Origin: CAIKZJ01 sp964626015
GTDB lineage: Bacteria > Bacteroidota > Ignavibacteria > Tepidaquicellales > Tepidaquicellaceae
Length of the DNA stretch: 57,519 nt
Direction: 5' to 3'
Assembly (NCBI GenBank): GCA_964626015.1
Contig: CAZVCC010000014.1
Coordinates: 1-57,519 of the forward strand
Below are positions 33,675 to 43,230 of the stretch, one piece after another. The notes beneath the pieces were generated by a model. It did not search any database. It had not been told where the DNA came from and worked only from the letters and a program-made list of their open reading frames with translations. A program made the translations under genes and the position numbers. How positions within the stretch are numbered: the stretch's first letter is position 1; each line of letters begins with the position of its first letter.

Positions 33675-35162
33675 TTGGGAATAATACGTAATCAAGCAAT
33701 AAAAAACGCAATATTTTCTTATATAGGAGTCGTATTGGGTTATATTAACTTAATACTTTTATTTCCAAATTATTTTACAACCGAACAATTTGGATTAATT
33801 CAATTACTAATTATTATAGCTGAAGTGTATTCTCTGCTTTCGTCAGCAGGACTCACAACAAGCGTTATTAGATTTTTCCCTTTTTATAAATCAACTAACA
33901 AAAAGCACGAGGGATTTCTTATATATATTTTTCTAATTACATTCACGGGATTTACATTAACGTCAGTATTTTATTTAGTGTTTCGTTCTTTAATTGTCAG
34001 TGCTTACATACAGAAATCCCCGCTGTTTATTGATTATTATTTCATACTTATTCCATTTGCTTTTTTCACACTTATTTTTAATATATTTGAGGTACTTATA
34101 AGGGCGGTGCTACGAACAAGTTTTTCTTTATTCGTAAGAGAAGTTGTATTGCGAGTTTTTACAACACTGGGAATTTTCCTATTCATTTATGAAATATTAG
34201 ACTTCCATGCATTTATTATATATTACATTTCTATCTTTTTCGTGTGTGCTTTATTGGTTTTTATTCAAATCATTATATCCAGGGAGTATTCATTTAAGTT
34301 GTCATTTAAAAACCTTCATCTTTTGAAATTAATCGAAATAATAAAATATGGCTTTTATACTTTAATATCTGGTGCAGCAATGCAGACGGGTCTGAGGATA
34401 CCGGCACTTATGATTGGTTCGATGGTGGGATTATCAATGGTTGGAATATATAATCTTTATTATCATCTTGCCTCTGTAATATATATTCCATTAAGAGCAA
34501 TGTCTAGAATAGCAGTTCCAATTATTGCATCCGCATGGAAAGAAAACGATCTTGATCAAATCAAAGATATTTATAAGCGCACCTCATTAATTCAGCTGAT
34601 ATTTGGCCTTCTGATTTATATTGGGATTATTATTAACAAACACAATTTATTTAATTTTGTAAAGAATACGGATTATGTCGTTAATTTTGTTTTCTTTATA
34701 ATAATCGGATTTGGAATTCTTATAGATGTAGCCACCGGATTAAATTCAGACATAATCTTAAATTCACCTAAATATAAATTTGATTCTCTTTTCAATATTC
34801 TGTTGCTGATTATTTGTATCGTTGCAAGTTATGTGTTAATACCTATTTTAGGAGGGATAGGGGCTACATTAGGATTTGTACTAGCGTATTTGTCATTTAA
34901 TTTCCTTAAATGGCTTTTTCTGTTTAAAAGATACAAAATGCAACCATTTAGTTTCAAGCAAATTATTATCATTATATGTGGTGGTGTTGTCTATTTGATT
35001 GGAGATAATATTCCTATTATTGACAATATTTTTGGAGATATTCTTACAAGAAGTGCGGTTGTAACAGTCATTTATATTACTTTAATGTTAATATTTAAAA
35101 TATCTCCTGATTTAAATGAAAGATGCATGGTTTACAAAAACAAGTTATTTAAGAAACCATAA
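33675..35162 (+). CDS. Polysaccharide flippase (Wzx/MATE-like)
   Basis: A 495-residue polytopic membrane protein with about 12-14 helices, typical of oligosaccharide-lipid flippases of the MOP superfamily. The N-terminus GIIRNQAIKNAIFSYIGVVLGYIN, quoted in outline, and the TTEQFGLIQLL block match Bacteroidota members. The start codon is TTG at 33675; no in-frame ATG lies nearby and the TTG start gives the expected family N-terminus. It would move undecaprenyl-linked glycans across the inner membrane. The gmd and glycosyltransferase genes elsewhere in the window may serve the same pathway. Confidence 0.9.
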   Translation: MGIIRNQAIKNAIFSYIGVVLGYINLILLFPNYFTTEQFGLIQLLIIIAEVYSLLSSAGLTTSVIRFFPFYKSTNKKHEGFLIYIFLITFTGFTLTSVFYLVFRSLIVSAYIQKSPLFIDYYFILIPFAFFTLIFNIFEVLIRAVLRTSFSLFVREVVLRVFTTLGIFLFIYEILDFHAFIIYYISIFFVCALLVFIQIIISREYSFKLSFKNLHLLKLIEIIKYGFYTLISGAAMQTGLRIPALMIGSMVGLSMVGIYNLYYHLASVIYIPLRAMSRIAVPIIASAWKENDLDQIKDIYKRTSLIQLIFGLLIYIGIIINKHNLFNFVKNTDYVVNFVFFIIIGFGILIDVATGLNSDIILNSPKYKFDSLFNILLLIICIVASYVLIPILGGIGATLGFVLAYLSFNFLKWLFLFKRYKMQPFSFKQIIIIICGGVVYLIGDNIPIIDNIFGDILTRSAVVTVIYITLMLIFKISPDLNERCMVYKNKLFKKP

Positions 35163-35167
35163 TATTC

Positions 35168-35635
35168 TTAATCATCCCCGTAAATGCGGATGTTCCTTAG
35201 CTTCAGATGATACAGCTGACCTGTACAAACGCTTGAAAACAGTTTCAGTCGGAGGTAATACTTATTCTTTGTGACGGGAGGATGAAATGTGATTTGTGTT
35301 GTTGAATTAATTTGTGACTGACCTTCAAGATGGACTATATTTACGGCAGTATCTGCATTTATGTAATAAATAATAATTTCCGATAAATCCCCGTCGGTGT
35401 AAGAATCCTTCTCAAATACTCCATTTGAGTAACCACTGAAATCAATAGTATCCAGAGTGAAATTTCTAATTAGATAAGATGAACATGTTCCTACAAGACT
35501 ATCAACAAGCCCCTGCTTCTGATACAGAAGGGACTGATTACGGGAACCAATAGTCTGAGGGTTTTCCGAACAGGAATTAAGAATGACAATACCAGCTAAT
35601 ATGAATAATAATTTAAAATTCTTCATGTAATTCAT
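35168..35635 (-). CDS. Small lipoprotein, function unknown
   Basis: A 155-residue predicted lipoprotein with lipobox ILNSC. The mature part is a single small domain rich in beta strands and Ile/Thr/Tyr, with two cysteines (in GTCSSY and SSVCTG). I recognise no family. An ATG three codons in (35626) would give a slightly tighter signal peptide; either start is possible. It converges with the flippase 5 bases away and lies downstream of vanZ on the same strand. Confidence 0.7.
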   Translation of the reverse strand: MNYMKNFKLLFILAGIVILNSCSENPQTIGSRNQSLLYQKQGLVDSLVGTCSSYLIRNFTLDTIDFSGYSNGVFEKDSYTDGDLSEIIIYYINADTAVNIVHLEGQSQINSTTQITFHPPVTKNKYYLRLKLFSSVCTGQLYHLKLRNIRIYGDD

Positions 35636-35673
35636 AACAAAGATTCTGTGTATAAAATCCTTAAAGAATTATA

Positions 35674-36069
35674 TCAGGCTGATACGTTATCTACTTTTCG
35701 GCTTTTTAAGAAAATAATGAATCTTGCCGAAAAATAAGCAATTAGTCCGCCTACAGCATCGGCAACTAAATCATACACATCGGCATTCCTTGTGGGATTG
35801 TACATTTGATGAAACTCATCTGATGCAGCATACAGCACAGTAAACAAGAAAGCAAACAAAAAAGCATTTTCCTTTATGAATTCAAACCTCTCCTGATTAC
35901 TTAATGAGTGATGAAAAAGAAAATATAAGACAAAGTATGCACCGGCATGCAAAACCTTATCGCTGAATTCAAACGATATACTTGATATTGATTCACCGGG
36001 AAGCGAAGACATGATAAATATTAATAAAAGGAACAGTAAAAGTGGAAGATGATATTTTACAAACTTCAT
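35674..36069 (-). CDS. VanZ family membrane protein
   Basis: A 131-residue protein with about four transmembrane helices. The VanZ signature is clear: FSDKVLHAGAYFVLYFLF near residues 35-52 and SDEFHQMYNPTRNADVYDLVADAVGG in the second half (outline). VanZ gives low-level teicoplanin resistance in enterococci, but most homologues have unknown roles. Length and motifs fit the stand-alone form. Confidence 0.92.
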   Translation of the reverse strand: MKFVKYHLPLLLFLLLIFIMSSLPGESISSISFEFSDKVLHAGAYFVLYFLFHHSLSNQERFEFIKENAFLFAFLFTVLYAASDEFHQMYNPTRNADVYDLVADAVGGLIAYFSARFIIFLKSRKVDNVSA

Positions 36070-36139
36070 AATTTATATTACCCGGGTCAAAGATTTAAAA
36101 ACATTAAAGAAGAAAATATGTGAATTTTGCCTTTTGATT

Positions 36140-37108
36140 TCAAATTGCACTGCTATTTAATTCGTATTGAATCATATTCTTTATTACTTCCTCTACGTAA
36201 AATGTCGGCTTCCAGCCGAGTAATTTCAAAGCTTTTTCGGGACTGCCCTTGATGTACATTAATTCATCCGGTCTGAATAAGCTTTCATCAATTTCAATGT
36301 ACCTCTTATAATCCAGATTCAACTGTTCAAAAGTAATCTTTACAAATTCTTCGAGTGAAATTGCTTTGCCTGTTGCTATCACAAAATCTTCAGGATTTTC
36401 ATTTTCAAGTATCATAAACATGGCTTTCACAAAATCCGGTGCCCATCCCCAGTCACGTACAATTGATATATTCCCGAGTTTAAGTATTTCATCAGAGCCC
36501 TTTGCAATTCTGCAAGCAGCTTTAATAATTTTCTTTGTTACGAATCTTTCGTGTCTCAGTGGAGATTCATGATTGAACAAAATACCCGAACATGCAAAAA
36601 GGTTGTATGCACTTCTGTAGTTTGACACCTGCCAGTATGCAGCCGACTTTGCCACTGCATACGGACTTGACGGATGAAATGGTGTAGATTCGTCAGCGTA
36701 TTCGCCTTTAATATTTCCAAAACATTCGCTTGAACTTGCATTGTAGAATTTAACATTTAGTTTATGAAACCGTATTACCTCGAGAATATTAAGCGTTCCG
36801 AGACTTATACTTTCTAAAGTTTCAACAGGCTGCATAAACGAAAGCCCGACAGATGACTGTCCGGCTAAATTAAATATATAATCTGGCTTAAGGTCCAAAA
36901 TCACCTGCATTGTACTCCTGAAATCAATAAGTGACATAGATACCAATTTTACCCTGTCAATTATTCCGAGCTTCTTTAAACCGGAAAAGGAAGTAACTTC
37001 TGCATCTCGCGAAGAGCCGTAAACTTCAAATCCTTCTTCGAGTAAAAGTCGGGAGAGGTACGAACCATCCTGCCCTGATATTCCAACTATTAAAGCCTTT
37101 TTCGCCAT
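36140..37108 (-). CDS. gmd: GDP-mannose 4,6-dehydratase
   Basis: A 322-residue extended SDR. It has GISGQDGSYL (NADP binding), NLAGQSSVGLSF, SSSECFG with the catalytic Ser/Glu region, YAVAK (YxxxK), and NHESPLRHERFVTKKI, a signature of Gmd. It makes GDP-4-keto-6-deoxymannose from GDP-mannose for fucose, rhamnose or perosamine type sugars. It is slightly short against the usual 340-370 residues. Its substrate could come from the nucleotidyltransferase at 13934-16369. A GDP-6-deoxymannose reductase is a less likely alternative. Confidence 0.88.
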   Translation of the reverse strand: MAKKALIVGISGQDGSYLSRLLLEEGFEVYGSSRDAEVTSFSGLKKLGIIDRVKLVSMSLIDFRSTMQVILDLKPDYIFNLAGQSSVGLSFMQPVETLESISLGTLNILEVIRFHKLNVKFYNASSSECFGNIKGEYADESTPFHPSSPYAVAKSAAYWQVSNYRSAYNLFACSGILFNHESPLRHERFVTKKIIKAACRIAKGSDEILKLGNISIVRDWGWAPDFVKAMFMILENENPEDFVIATGKAISLEEFVKITFEQLNLDYKRYIEIDESLFRPDELMYIKGSPEKALKLLGWKPTFYVEEVIKNMIQYELNSSAI

Positions 37109-37253
37109 TTACGATTAATGGTTTGCTTCTTAACTAAAATTTATCTGTTACTTAATTATTAAATTAAAGCTATCTATTACTGTATTGATAAACAATTCAT
37201 TTGCTTTAATCTTACATCGTTTAAAAAATATGTACAACTGAATTTTTCAAAAG

Positions 37254-38492
37254 CTATAATTTTATCAACTTTGTTACGTAAGACAGCGGTACTGCATCAA
37301 ACATCCCGGAAAGATTTGATCTTTTATAAAAAACAGCAGAGTACTTTGCTTTTTCTGACAACACATATACCGGCTTATTGTTCTTATAAAATATTTTTGC
37401 TATTTCTAATGAACCTGATTTATTTGAAAAATACATTGTGTTATAAGCATCACAACCGAGCAAAGCCATGTCGGCTTTTTGGACATAATATTTAATGTCT
37501 TTTTCATGAATCAGTTTTACTTTAAAACCATAAGACTTTAAAACTTTAGCCTGTACTATTCCTTCCCCTCCCGGATAAGATTTACACTGATATATTTTTA
37601 CAATAATTCTTCTCCTTGAAAGTTCTTTAAATAAAGAAGTAATACTTGAACTATTGCTTAAAAGTACTACAGTTTTATTTTCAAACTGTATTTCATTCAT
37701 TGCACAAAGAATCAGCCCTTTGTAAGAATCCTTTAAATTTTTTCCTTTGGCAATAAGATAGTTTAATACATCTTTGGCAGGATCTCTCTTAATTTCTTGT
37801 TTTAAATCTTTTACAAATTTGTAAAGAATAACCATCTCAGAGTTCTTACCCTTAGTAAATGATTCTGCTTCTTTTAATATTACAGAAATAGCATTTTGCT
37901 TTTCAATACGAGTATTTCTTAAATACTTTATTGCAGCAGATATTAAATCATTCAGCATATCTTTTGAACCAGAAATATTATTCTCTCTGATTGTAAGCAT
38001 CTTTTTTCTAAATTCAATAAGGGCATTATCTTTAAACGATTTCATTATGAAATTATGAACAGACTGATAGATCTTCGGATTCTCGCTAAGTCTGTTCCCT
38101 GCTACATTCAGTATTTTAATTCTATTCTCAAATAACCAGTTTTGAAATTGTTTTCTTGTGGGATTAACGAGAAAAGGTTTACTATATTCTTTTGCCGAAT
38201 TAAGAGTTAATAAAGTCCCCGGGCTTATTAGTTTCTTCCTGTTGTATATTTTCCCAAATATAACAGTACCGTCCGAGGCTTTAATGTTTAATTTGGTTCT
38301 TTCTGCAGGATTAACTGTTATAGTTTGTTTGAGTCCGAACAGCTTTAAAGATTTATCGTAGCCTTCTTCTGTTTTATAGCCTTTAGGACAGTATCCGCCG
38401 GTGCTTATACTCAGAAACTTTGCGGCTTCCAGAGCAGCTCTGTCAGCTCCTGTTTGACCTCCGGAAATAATTCTGGAAATGCTGCTTCTCAT
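37254..38492 (-). CDS. YpsA-like (SLOG) domain fused to eIF2B-like domain
   Basis: A 412-residue two-domain protein. Residues about 7-150 match the circularly permuted YpsA/'putative molybdenum carrier' SLOG family: IISGGQTGADRAALEAA (8-24), GGYCPKGYKTEEG, ASDGTVI, and NVAGNR at 129-134. Residues about 155-405 match the eIF2B/MtnA/ribose-1,5-bisphosphate isomerase fold: a helical N-part (FRKKMLTIREN), VVLLSNSSS (275-283), KSYPGGEG (304-311, in the RPxxxG position) and LLGCDAY (344-350, aspartate kept). The catalytic cysteine of the isomerases is replaced by serine/asparagine. It is last in the glgA-tatC run, 39 bases after the polyprenyl synthase. I infer binding or processing of a ribose-phosphate or nucleotide-type ligand; the function is unknown. 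Confidence 0.82.
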   Translation of the reverse strand: MRSSISRIISGGQTGADRAALEAAKFLSISTGGYCPKGYKTEEGYDKSLKLFGLKQTITVNPAERTKLNIKASDGTVIFGKIYNRKKLISPGTLLTLNSAKEYSKPFLVNPTRKQFQNWLFENRIKILNVAGNRLSENPKIYQSVHNFIMKSFKDNALIEFRKKMLTIRENNISGSKDMLNDLISAAIKYLRNTRIEKQNAISVILKEAESFTKGKNSEMVILYKFVKDLKQEIKRDPAKDVLNYLIAKGKNLKDSYKGLILCAMNEIQFENKTVVLLSNSSSITSLFKELSRRRIIVKIYQCKSYPGGEGIVQAKVLKSYGFKVKLIHEKDIKYYVQKADMALLGCDAYNTMYFSNKSGSLEIAKIFYKNNKPVYVLSEKAKYSAVFYKRSNLSGMFDAVPLSYVTKLIKL

Positions 38493-38531
38493 AATTTCAA
38501 GAAAAAAAGATGCTGTACAAATGCATGTAAA

Positions 38532-39500
38532 TCAATACTCTCTTGTAGACACAAAAGATATTAGCTCTGTTAGAGATTCCTTCGATTCGTTGTTTGCAAA
38601 GCTTTTAAGCGATGCAAGAGCCTGTCCTGCATATTCTGAAATCTTTTTTTGCGTATACTCAATACCGCCGTATTCTTCGACAAAATAATAAACAGAATCA
38701 AATTTTTTATGTGATTCGCTTTTTATCAGTTTCATAATCTCTTTTGAATTCTTCGTTGGTGCATTTTTTAATGCTTTAAGAAGCGGCAGCGTGAATTTCT
38801 TTTCTTTTAAATCATTCCCTGTTGCCTTACCGAGAAGCTTTTTTCTGCCGGTATAATCAAGCAGGTCGTCACGCAGCTGAAAAGCAATACCAAGATTTTC
38901 GCCGTATGCTGCCAGGTTGTCAATTTTATCTTTATCGTTCGATGAGCTCATTGCTCCTATCTTGCAGCATGTTTTTATAAGGGAGGCAGTTTTATCCGAT
39001 ATAACTCTGAAATATGTCTCTTCTGTCGCGTCGAAGTTTCGTGCTTTCTGTATCTGAAGAAGTTCACCCTCAGACATCCTTCTAACGGCTTCGGAAGTGG
39101 CTTTTAAAAAATCCGGTTCGTTATTATCAAGCGATACAAGTAATCCTTTCGAGAGAAGAAAATCACCCATCAATACAGCTGCCTTATTTTTCCAGATGGC
39201 ATTTATAGATGCAATACCTCTTCTTGTTTTCGCATCATCAACAACATCGTCATGAATAAGTGTTGCCGTGTGAAGCAGTTCAACAAGTGTTGCTGCCACG
39301 TACGTTCTTGAAGAAATCTTACCGCAAAGTTTTGCAGATAGAAGTACAAGTATCGGTCTAACTTTTTTTCCCTTCTGTTTTAGAATATACTTGGTTATAA
39401 GGTCAACAAGGGCAACATTTGACTTAAGCGCACCCGAAAATATTTTCTGAAACTCTCCAAGCTCACTCTTAATCGGCGATGTTATTTTATTTAAATTCAC
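38532..39500 (-). CDS. Polyprenyl diphosphate synthase
   Basis: A 322-residue trans-isoprenyl diphosphate synthase. The first Asp-rich motif is LIHDDVVDDAKTRRG (DDxxD at 84-88) and the second is FQLRDDLLDY. Early GKKVRP and KTASLIKTCC are also typical. It makes a long-chain prenyl diphosphate, probably the side chain of menaquinone or ubiquinone. The chain length cannot be read with confidence. The start is GTG, overlapping the tatC stop by 4 bases (GTGA), so translation is coupled. Confidence 0.93.
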   Translation of the reverse strand: MNLNKITSPIKSELGEFQKIFSGALKSNVALVDLITKYILKQKGKKVRPILVLLSAKLCGKISSRTYVAATLVELLHTATLIHDDVVDDAKTRRGIASINAIWKNKAAVLMGDFLLSKGLLVSLDNNEPDFLKATSEAVRRMSEGELLQIQKARNFDATEETYFRVISDKTASLIKTCCKIGAMSSSNDKDKIDNLAAYGENLGIAFQLRDDLLDYTGRKKLLGKATGNDLKEKKFTLPLLKALKNAPTKNSKEIMKLIKSESHKKFDSVYYFVEEYGGIEYTQKKISEYAGQALASLKSFANNESKESLTELISFVSTREY

Positions 39501-40225
39501 GTCGTTTTCTTTTGAGAATATTTACAAATTAATATGCTAATTTCATACAATAACAATAATGGTATCCCCAGCATGAGCTGGCTTGTTATATCAGGACCCG
39601 GTGTTACTATTGCTGCAAGCAGCAGAATAGCAACGATCGCATGCTTTCTGTATTTCCTCATAAATTCAGGTTTCAGAATACCTATCTTTGAAAGAAAGAA
39701 TGAAAGCATCGGCAGTTCAAATACAATTCCTGCTGCTAATACCATAGAAAGTACAAAACTCATGTACTCATCCGCTGATATCTTGTTCTCAATGATTGTT
39801 GAACCGAAATTCGCAAAGAAACCAAGTGCTGCAGGTAGCATAAGATAATACGAGAATACTACTCCGCCCAAAAAACATACCGAGGTAAACATAACTACTG
39901 CTGTAACATACCTTCTTTCATTAGGCTTCAGAGCAGGTTCAATAAACTTCCATATCTGGTAAACAATGTTCGGTACGCTGATAACAGCACCCCCGATAAA
40001 AATTACCTCCATGTAAATCAGAAACTGCCCGTAAGGTCTCAGGTTAATTATGGACAACGGAGGTGTCGTTTTTGTTGCAGGTGCAAACAGTACATTATTC
40101 ATTATCCAATCAATGAATATGCCGGTCAATACTGCACCAACAATAATTCCGATAAGTGCTTTTATTAATCGCCATCTTAACTCTTCAAGATGGTCGAGAA
40201 AACCCATGTCACTATTTTCTGCCAT
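39497..40225 (-). CDS. tatC: Twin-arginine translocase subunit TatC
   Basis: A 242-residue protein with six transmembrane helices that recognises twin-arginine signal peptides. It has FLDHLEELRWRLIKA near the N-terminus and FIEPALKPNERRYV in the first cytoplasmic loop, both conserved in TatC, and AAIVTPGPDITSQLMLGIP near the end. No tatA/B is beside it. It overlaps glyA by 14 bases and the polyprenyl synthase by 4. Confidence 0.97.
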   Translation of the reverse strand: MAENSDMGFLDHLEELRWRLIKALIGIIVGAVLTGIFIDWIMNNVLFAPATKTTPPLSIINLRPYGQFLIYMEVIFIGGAVISVPNIVYQIWKFIEPALKPNERRYVTAVVMFTSVCFLGGVVFSYYLMLPAALGFFANFGSTIIENKISADEYMSFVLSMVLAAGIVFELPMLSFFLSKIGILKPEFMRKYRKHAIVAILLLAAIVTPGPDITSQLMLGIPLLLLYEISILICKYSQKKTT

Positions 40226-41504
40226 AAAGCGGATAACGAGACGATAGCCCTGCCACCGCTTCTCTTACTTCTGCTTTTATTTTATCGTCTTTCGGATTCA
40301 AAACCGTCTTATTAATCAACTCTGCTATCACTTCCATATCAGTTTCGTTCATTCCCCTTGTCGTTAAAGCAGGAGTTCCAAGCCTTATACCGCTTGTTAT
40401 TAACGGACTCTTGTCATCAAACGGTACAGAGTTCTTGTTGCAAGTAATGCTAACCTCGTCAAGCGCTTCCTGTGCTGCTTTCCCAGTTATGTTCTTGTTT
40501 CTTAAATCAACAAGCATAAGATGATTGTCCGTTCCCCCCGATATTATCTTAAAGTCAAGCGATACAAGTTTATTTGCTAATGCATGTGCATTCTTTATAA
40601 CCTGTTTTGCATATTCAAGAAAGTCCGGCTGCAAGGCTTCCAAAAATGCTACTGCTTTTGCGGCTATAACATGCATCAATGGTCCGCCCTGCACACCCGG
40701 CATAACCATTGAATCGACAAGCTCTGACATCTTTCTCACTCTACCTGATTTTGGTGCTACTTTACCAAAAGGATTTTCATAATCCTTTCCTATCAGTATC
40801 ATTCCGCCTCTTGGACCTCTCAGCGTTTTGTGTGTCGTTGTTGCGACAACGTGACAGTATGGAATAGGGTCATTAAGCAACTTCATTGCAATCAATCCTG
40901 CAGGATGAGCAATATCAGCAAATAAAAATGCTCCGACCTTATCTGCAATCTCTCTGAACTTTTTGTAGTCAATATTCCTCGAGTATGCACTCGCACCAAC
41001 AGTTATCATCTTCGGTTTCTCTTTAATAACGGCATCCATAACTAAATCATAATCAAGCATTTCTGTTTCCGGATTTATTCCATAAGGAACAAAATTGTAA
41101 AGCTGTCCCGAAAAATTAACAGGCGAACCGTGAGTTAAGTGACCGCCGTGTGAAAGATCCATACCCATAACTTTATCACCCGGTTTCAGGAATGTAAAAT
41201 AAACAGCCATGTTTGCAGTACTTCCCGAATGGGGCTGAACGTTTGCATATTCTGCTCCGAATAGTTCTTTTGCCCTGTCTCTAGCTAGATTCTCTGCCAC
41301 GTCAACGTGTTCGCAGCCTCCATAATACCTGTTACCGGGATATCCTTCAGCGTATTTGTTTGTTAGTGTTGAACCAAGTGCTTCCATAACCGCTTCTGAT
41401 GTGAAGTTTTCAGATGCAATCATTTCAAGCTTCTGTGCTTGACGGTTTGTTTCATTTTCTATTACTTCGTAAATCTTTGGATCTCTATTCTTTAAGTTGT
41501 CCAT
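40212..41504 (-). CDS. glyA: Serine hydroxymethyltransferase
   Basis: A 430-residue PLP enzyme that interconverts serine and glycine with tetrahydrofolate. It has the family N-terminus with NRQAQKLEMIASENF, the YAEGYPGNRYYGGCE block, and the PLP lysine in TTTHKTLRGPRGG. The length is normal. It lies 11 bases after rpiB and overlaps tatC, in the middle of a compact operon. Confidence 0.97.
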   Translation of the reverse strand: MDNLKNRDPKIYEVIENETNRQAQKLEMIASENFTSEAVMEALGSTLTNKYAEGYPGNRYYGGCEHVDVAENLARDRAKELFGAEYANVQPHSGSTANMAVYFTFLKPGDKVMGMDLSHGGHLTHGSPVNFSGQLYNFVPYGINPETEMLDYDLVMDAVIKEKPKMITVGASAYSRNIDYKKFREIADKVGAFLFADIAHPAGLIAMKLLNDPIPYCHVVATTTHKTLRGPRGGMILIGKDYENPFGKVAPKSGRVRKMSELVDSMVMPGVQGGPLMHVIAAKAVAFLEALQPDFLEYAKQVIKNAHALANKLVSLDFKIISGGTDNHLMLVDLRNKNITGKAAQEALDEVSITCNKNSVPFDDKSPLITSGIRLGTPALTTRGMNETDMEVIAELINKTVLNPKDDKIKAEVREAVAGLSSRYPLYGRK

Positions 41505-41515
41505 AAAAATAAATT

Positions 41516-41950
41516 TTAATTGTTTTCTAATTTGGCAAGCCGGCGTTCATGCCGCTCCCCGCCCTCGAAACGAGTGTTAATAAATATCTCAAAAAATCTT
41601 ATAGCTTTTTCATAATCAATAAAGTCTGAGCCGAAACAAATTACATTGGCATTATTGTGCTTCCTTGCCATCTCAGCCATGTTGTTATTGTTCGCATTTA
41701 CAGCACGGAGTCCTTTCACCTTGTTTGCTGCCATAGATACACCGATTCCACTTCCGCATATTAAGACACCATAATCAAAGTTTTCATCATTGATGGCGGC
41801 TCCGGCAAGCTTTGCATAATCAGGATAGTCAACACTTTCAGTAGATGTTGTTCCTACATCCTTGTATTCGATTTTGCTGTTATCAAAATATTTCTTTATT
41901 TGCTCTTTCAGAGGATACCCTCTGTGATCAGAACCTATTACGATTTTCAT
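41516..41950 (-). CDS. rpiB: Ribose-5-phosphate isomerase B
   Basis: A 144-residue RpiB/LacAB-type isomerase of the pentose phosphate pathway. It has GSDHRGYPLKE at the start, VDYPDYA, the active-site cysteine in LICGSGIGVSMAANK, and the NNNNMAEMARKHN block. It lies upstream of glyA and downstream of the membrane-barrel gene in the same operon. Confidence 0.96.
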   Translation of the reverse strand: MKIVIGSDHRGYPLKEQIKKYFDNSKIEYKDVGTTSTESVDYPDYAKLAGAAINDENFDYGVLICGSGIGVSMAANKVKGLRAVNANNNNMAEMARKHNNANVICFGSDFIDYEKAIRFFEIFINTRFEGGERHERRLAKLENN

Positions 41951-41963
41951 TTTTCTATTAAAA

Positions 41964-43229
41964 TTATAAATCTTCTCTTGTTGATTTTAAAAACCAGAAT
42001 TCCCCGAAATTAAGTCCCAAATTAAATTTAATGTAACTATCCTTTACTAATCCTATATCAGTATTGCCGCGCATTCCCGCCGTAACATCAAAATCAATTG
42101 CAGCTTCATTGTTTAGCGGTACCGCAACACCAAGACTTACTGCATAATTATTTACTTGTTCGTTGTTAATCTTCATTATCGAATTATCATAAGAAAAACC
42201 ACCCCTGTAATACAAACTCTCCCAGAAAGTCTTGTCGGATTCAGGATTCGGTAGTATTTCAAACCCTGCACCTATTCTGTAATTATCTGCATATTCTCCC
42301 GGAAGCAGTGAGGTCGATTTAAACTTGCTGAATTTCTGAAACATTATATCAGACGAAATAATAAGCTGCCTGCCTATCTTTTTAGATATGCCAAAACCGT
42401 AACTTTCCGGCATTTCCACATCTGGATACCTTGTGTTGGTTGTATCAAAACCAAGTGTTGATAAACTTATCTTGTCAACGTATGACGTAAGTTTGTAGCT
42501 TGTCTGGTAGTAAAAGCCAATATTAAGGTTATCGAATATTACACTTTTCGGGAATATATTTCCGAGCTCAAGAACTGCGCCTCCCTTGAAATAACTTCCC
42601 TTAAGGTCATTTTCTGTTCTTATGTACGTATTTAATGTTGTTGATGTATTGAAATTAAAAAAAGAGAGTTCTTTAATGTTTCCGAATGTATAATCAAACT
42701 CAGCACCAAGGCTTAAAAACCTGAAAGGTTTACCTGCAGCACCAAAGTTTATTCTCGAAAGCCCTCCAAGCCCCGCAAACGTTTCCGTAAAAGTCGTTCC
42801 TGCTTGATTAACTATTCCCGAGATTTTATACTGTACTGTTGACATAGGGTTAAATCCAAACAGCAAAACCATTCCGTAATTGTTCCAAACCGGCACCCCA
42901 AGATTAAATCCTGTTACGTTTGCATCCGACATTGAAACAGACTTCGAATCGTTTGAAGTCTTTAGCAGAAGTCCCGACACGCCTATTGTCACGAGTGTAT
43001 TCCTTAAGTATGTGTTCGATGCAGGATTAAGGTTGTTTATGTAATTCCCGAGCAATCCTATACCCTGTATTCCCATAGCATCAGTCCTGTGGCTTGCCGA
43101 GTACCGCATCAAACCTACGCCGTATGCTGAATACAAAGATCCCATACTGAATTCTTCCTGAGCTTTAAGCAGGTTTATTGCTGTAAACACTAATATAACC
43201 GCTATTATTATCTTTGTCTTTTTCATCAT
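41964..43229 (-). CDS. Outer-membrane beta-barrel protein
   Basis: A 421-residue exported protein with a signal peptide ending at KAQ. It is followed by alternating hydrophobic strands and short turns (GFNLGVPVWNNYGMVLLFG, RFLSLGAEFDYTFGNI, NLNIGFYYQTSYKLTSYV). It ends in FGEFWFLKSTREDL, not a T9SS domain. The overall look is of the FadL/OmpP1-like barrels common in Bacteroidota. The ligand is unknown. A GAGGGG ribosome site precedes the ATG, which lies 1 base after the DUF4270-like gene's stop. Confidence 0.8.
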   Translation of the reverse strand: MMKKTKIIIAVILVFTAINLLKAQEEFSMGSLYSAYGVGLMRYSASHRTDAMGIQGIGLLGNYINNLNPASNTYLRNTLVTIGVSGLLLKTSNDSKSVSMSDANVTGFNLGVPVWNNYGMVLLFGFNPMSTVQYKISGIVNQAGTTFTETFAGLGGLSRINFGAAGKPFRFLSLGAEFDYTFGNIKELSFFNFNTSTTLNTYIRTENDLKGSYFKGGAVLELGNIFPKSVIFDNLNIGFYYQTSYKLTSYVDKISLSTLGFDTTNTRYPDVEMPESYGFGISKKIGRQLIISSDIMFQKFSKFKSTSLLPGEYADNYRIGAGFEILPNPESDKTFWESLYYRGGFSYDNSIMKINNEQVNNYAVSLGVAVPLNNEAAIDFDVTAGMRGNTDIGLVKDSYIKFNLGLNFGEFWFLKSTREDL

Positions 43230-43230
43230 C

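Noticed and set aside
33670..33677. TACATTTG as flippase promoter
   Set aside because: It overlaps the TTG start codon required by the family N-terminus and has no TTG element at 19-21 bases.
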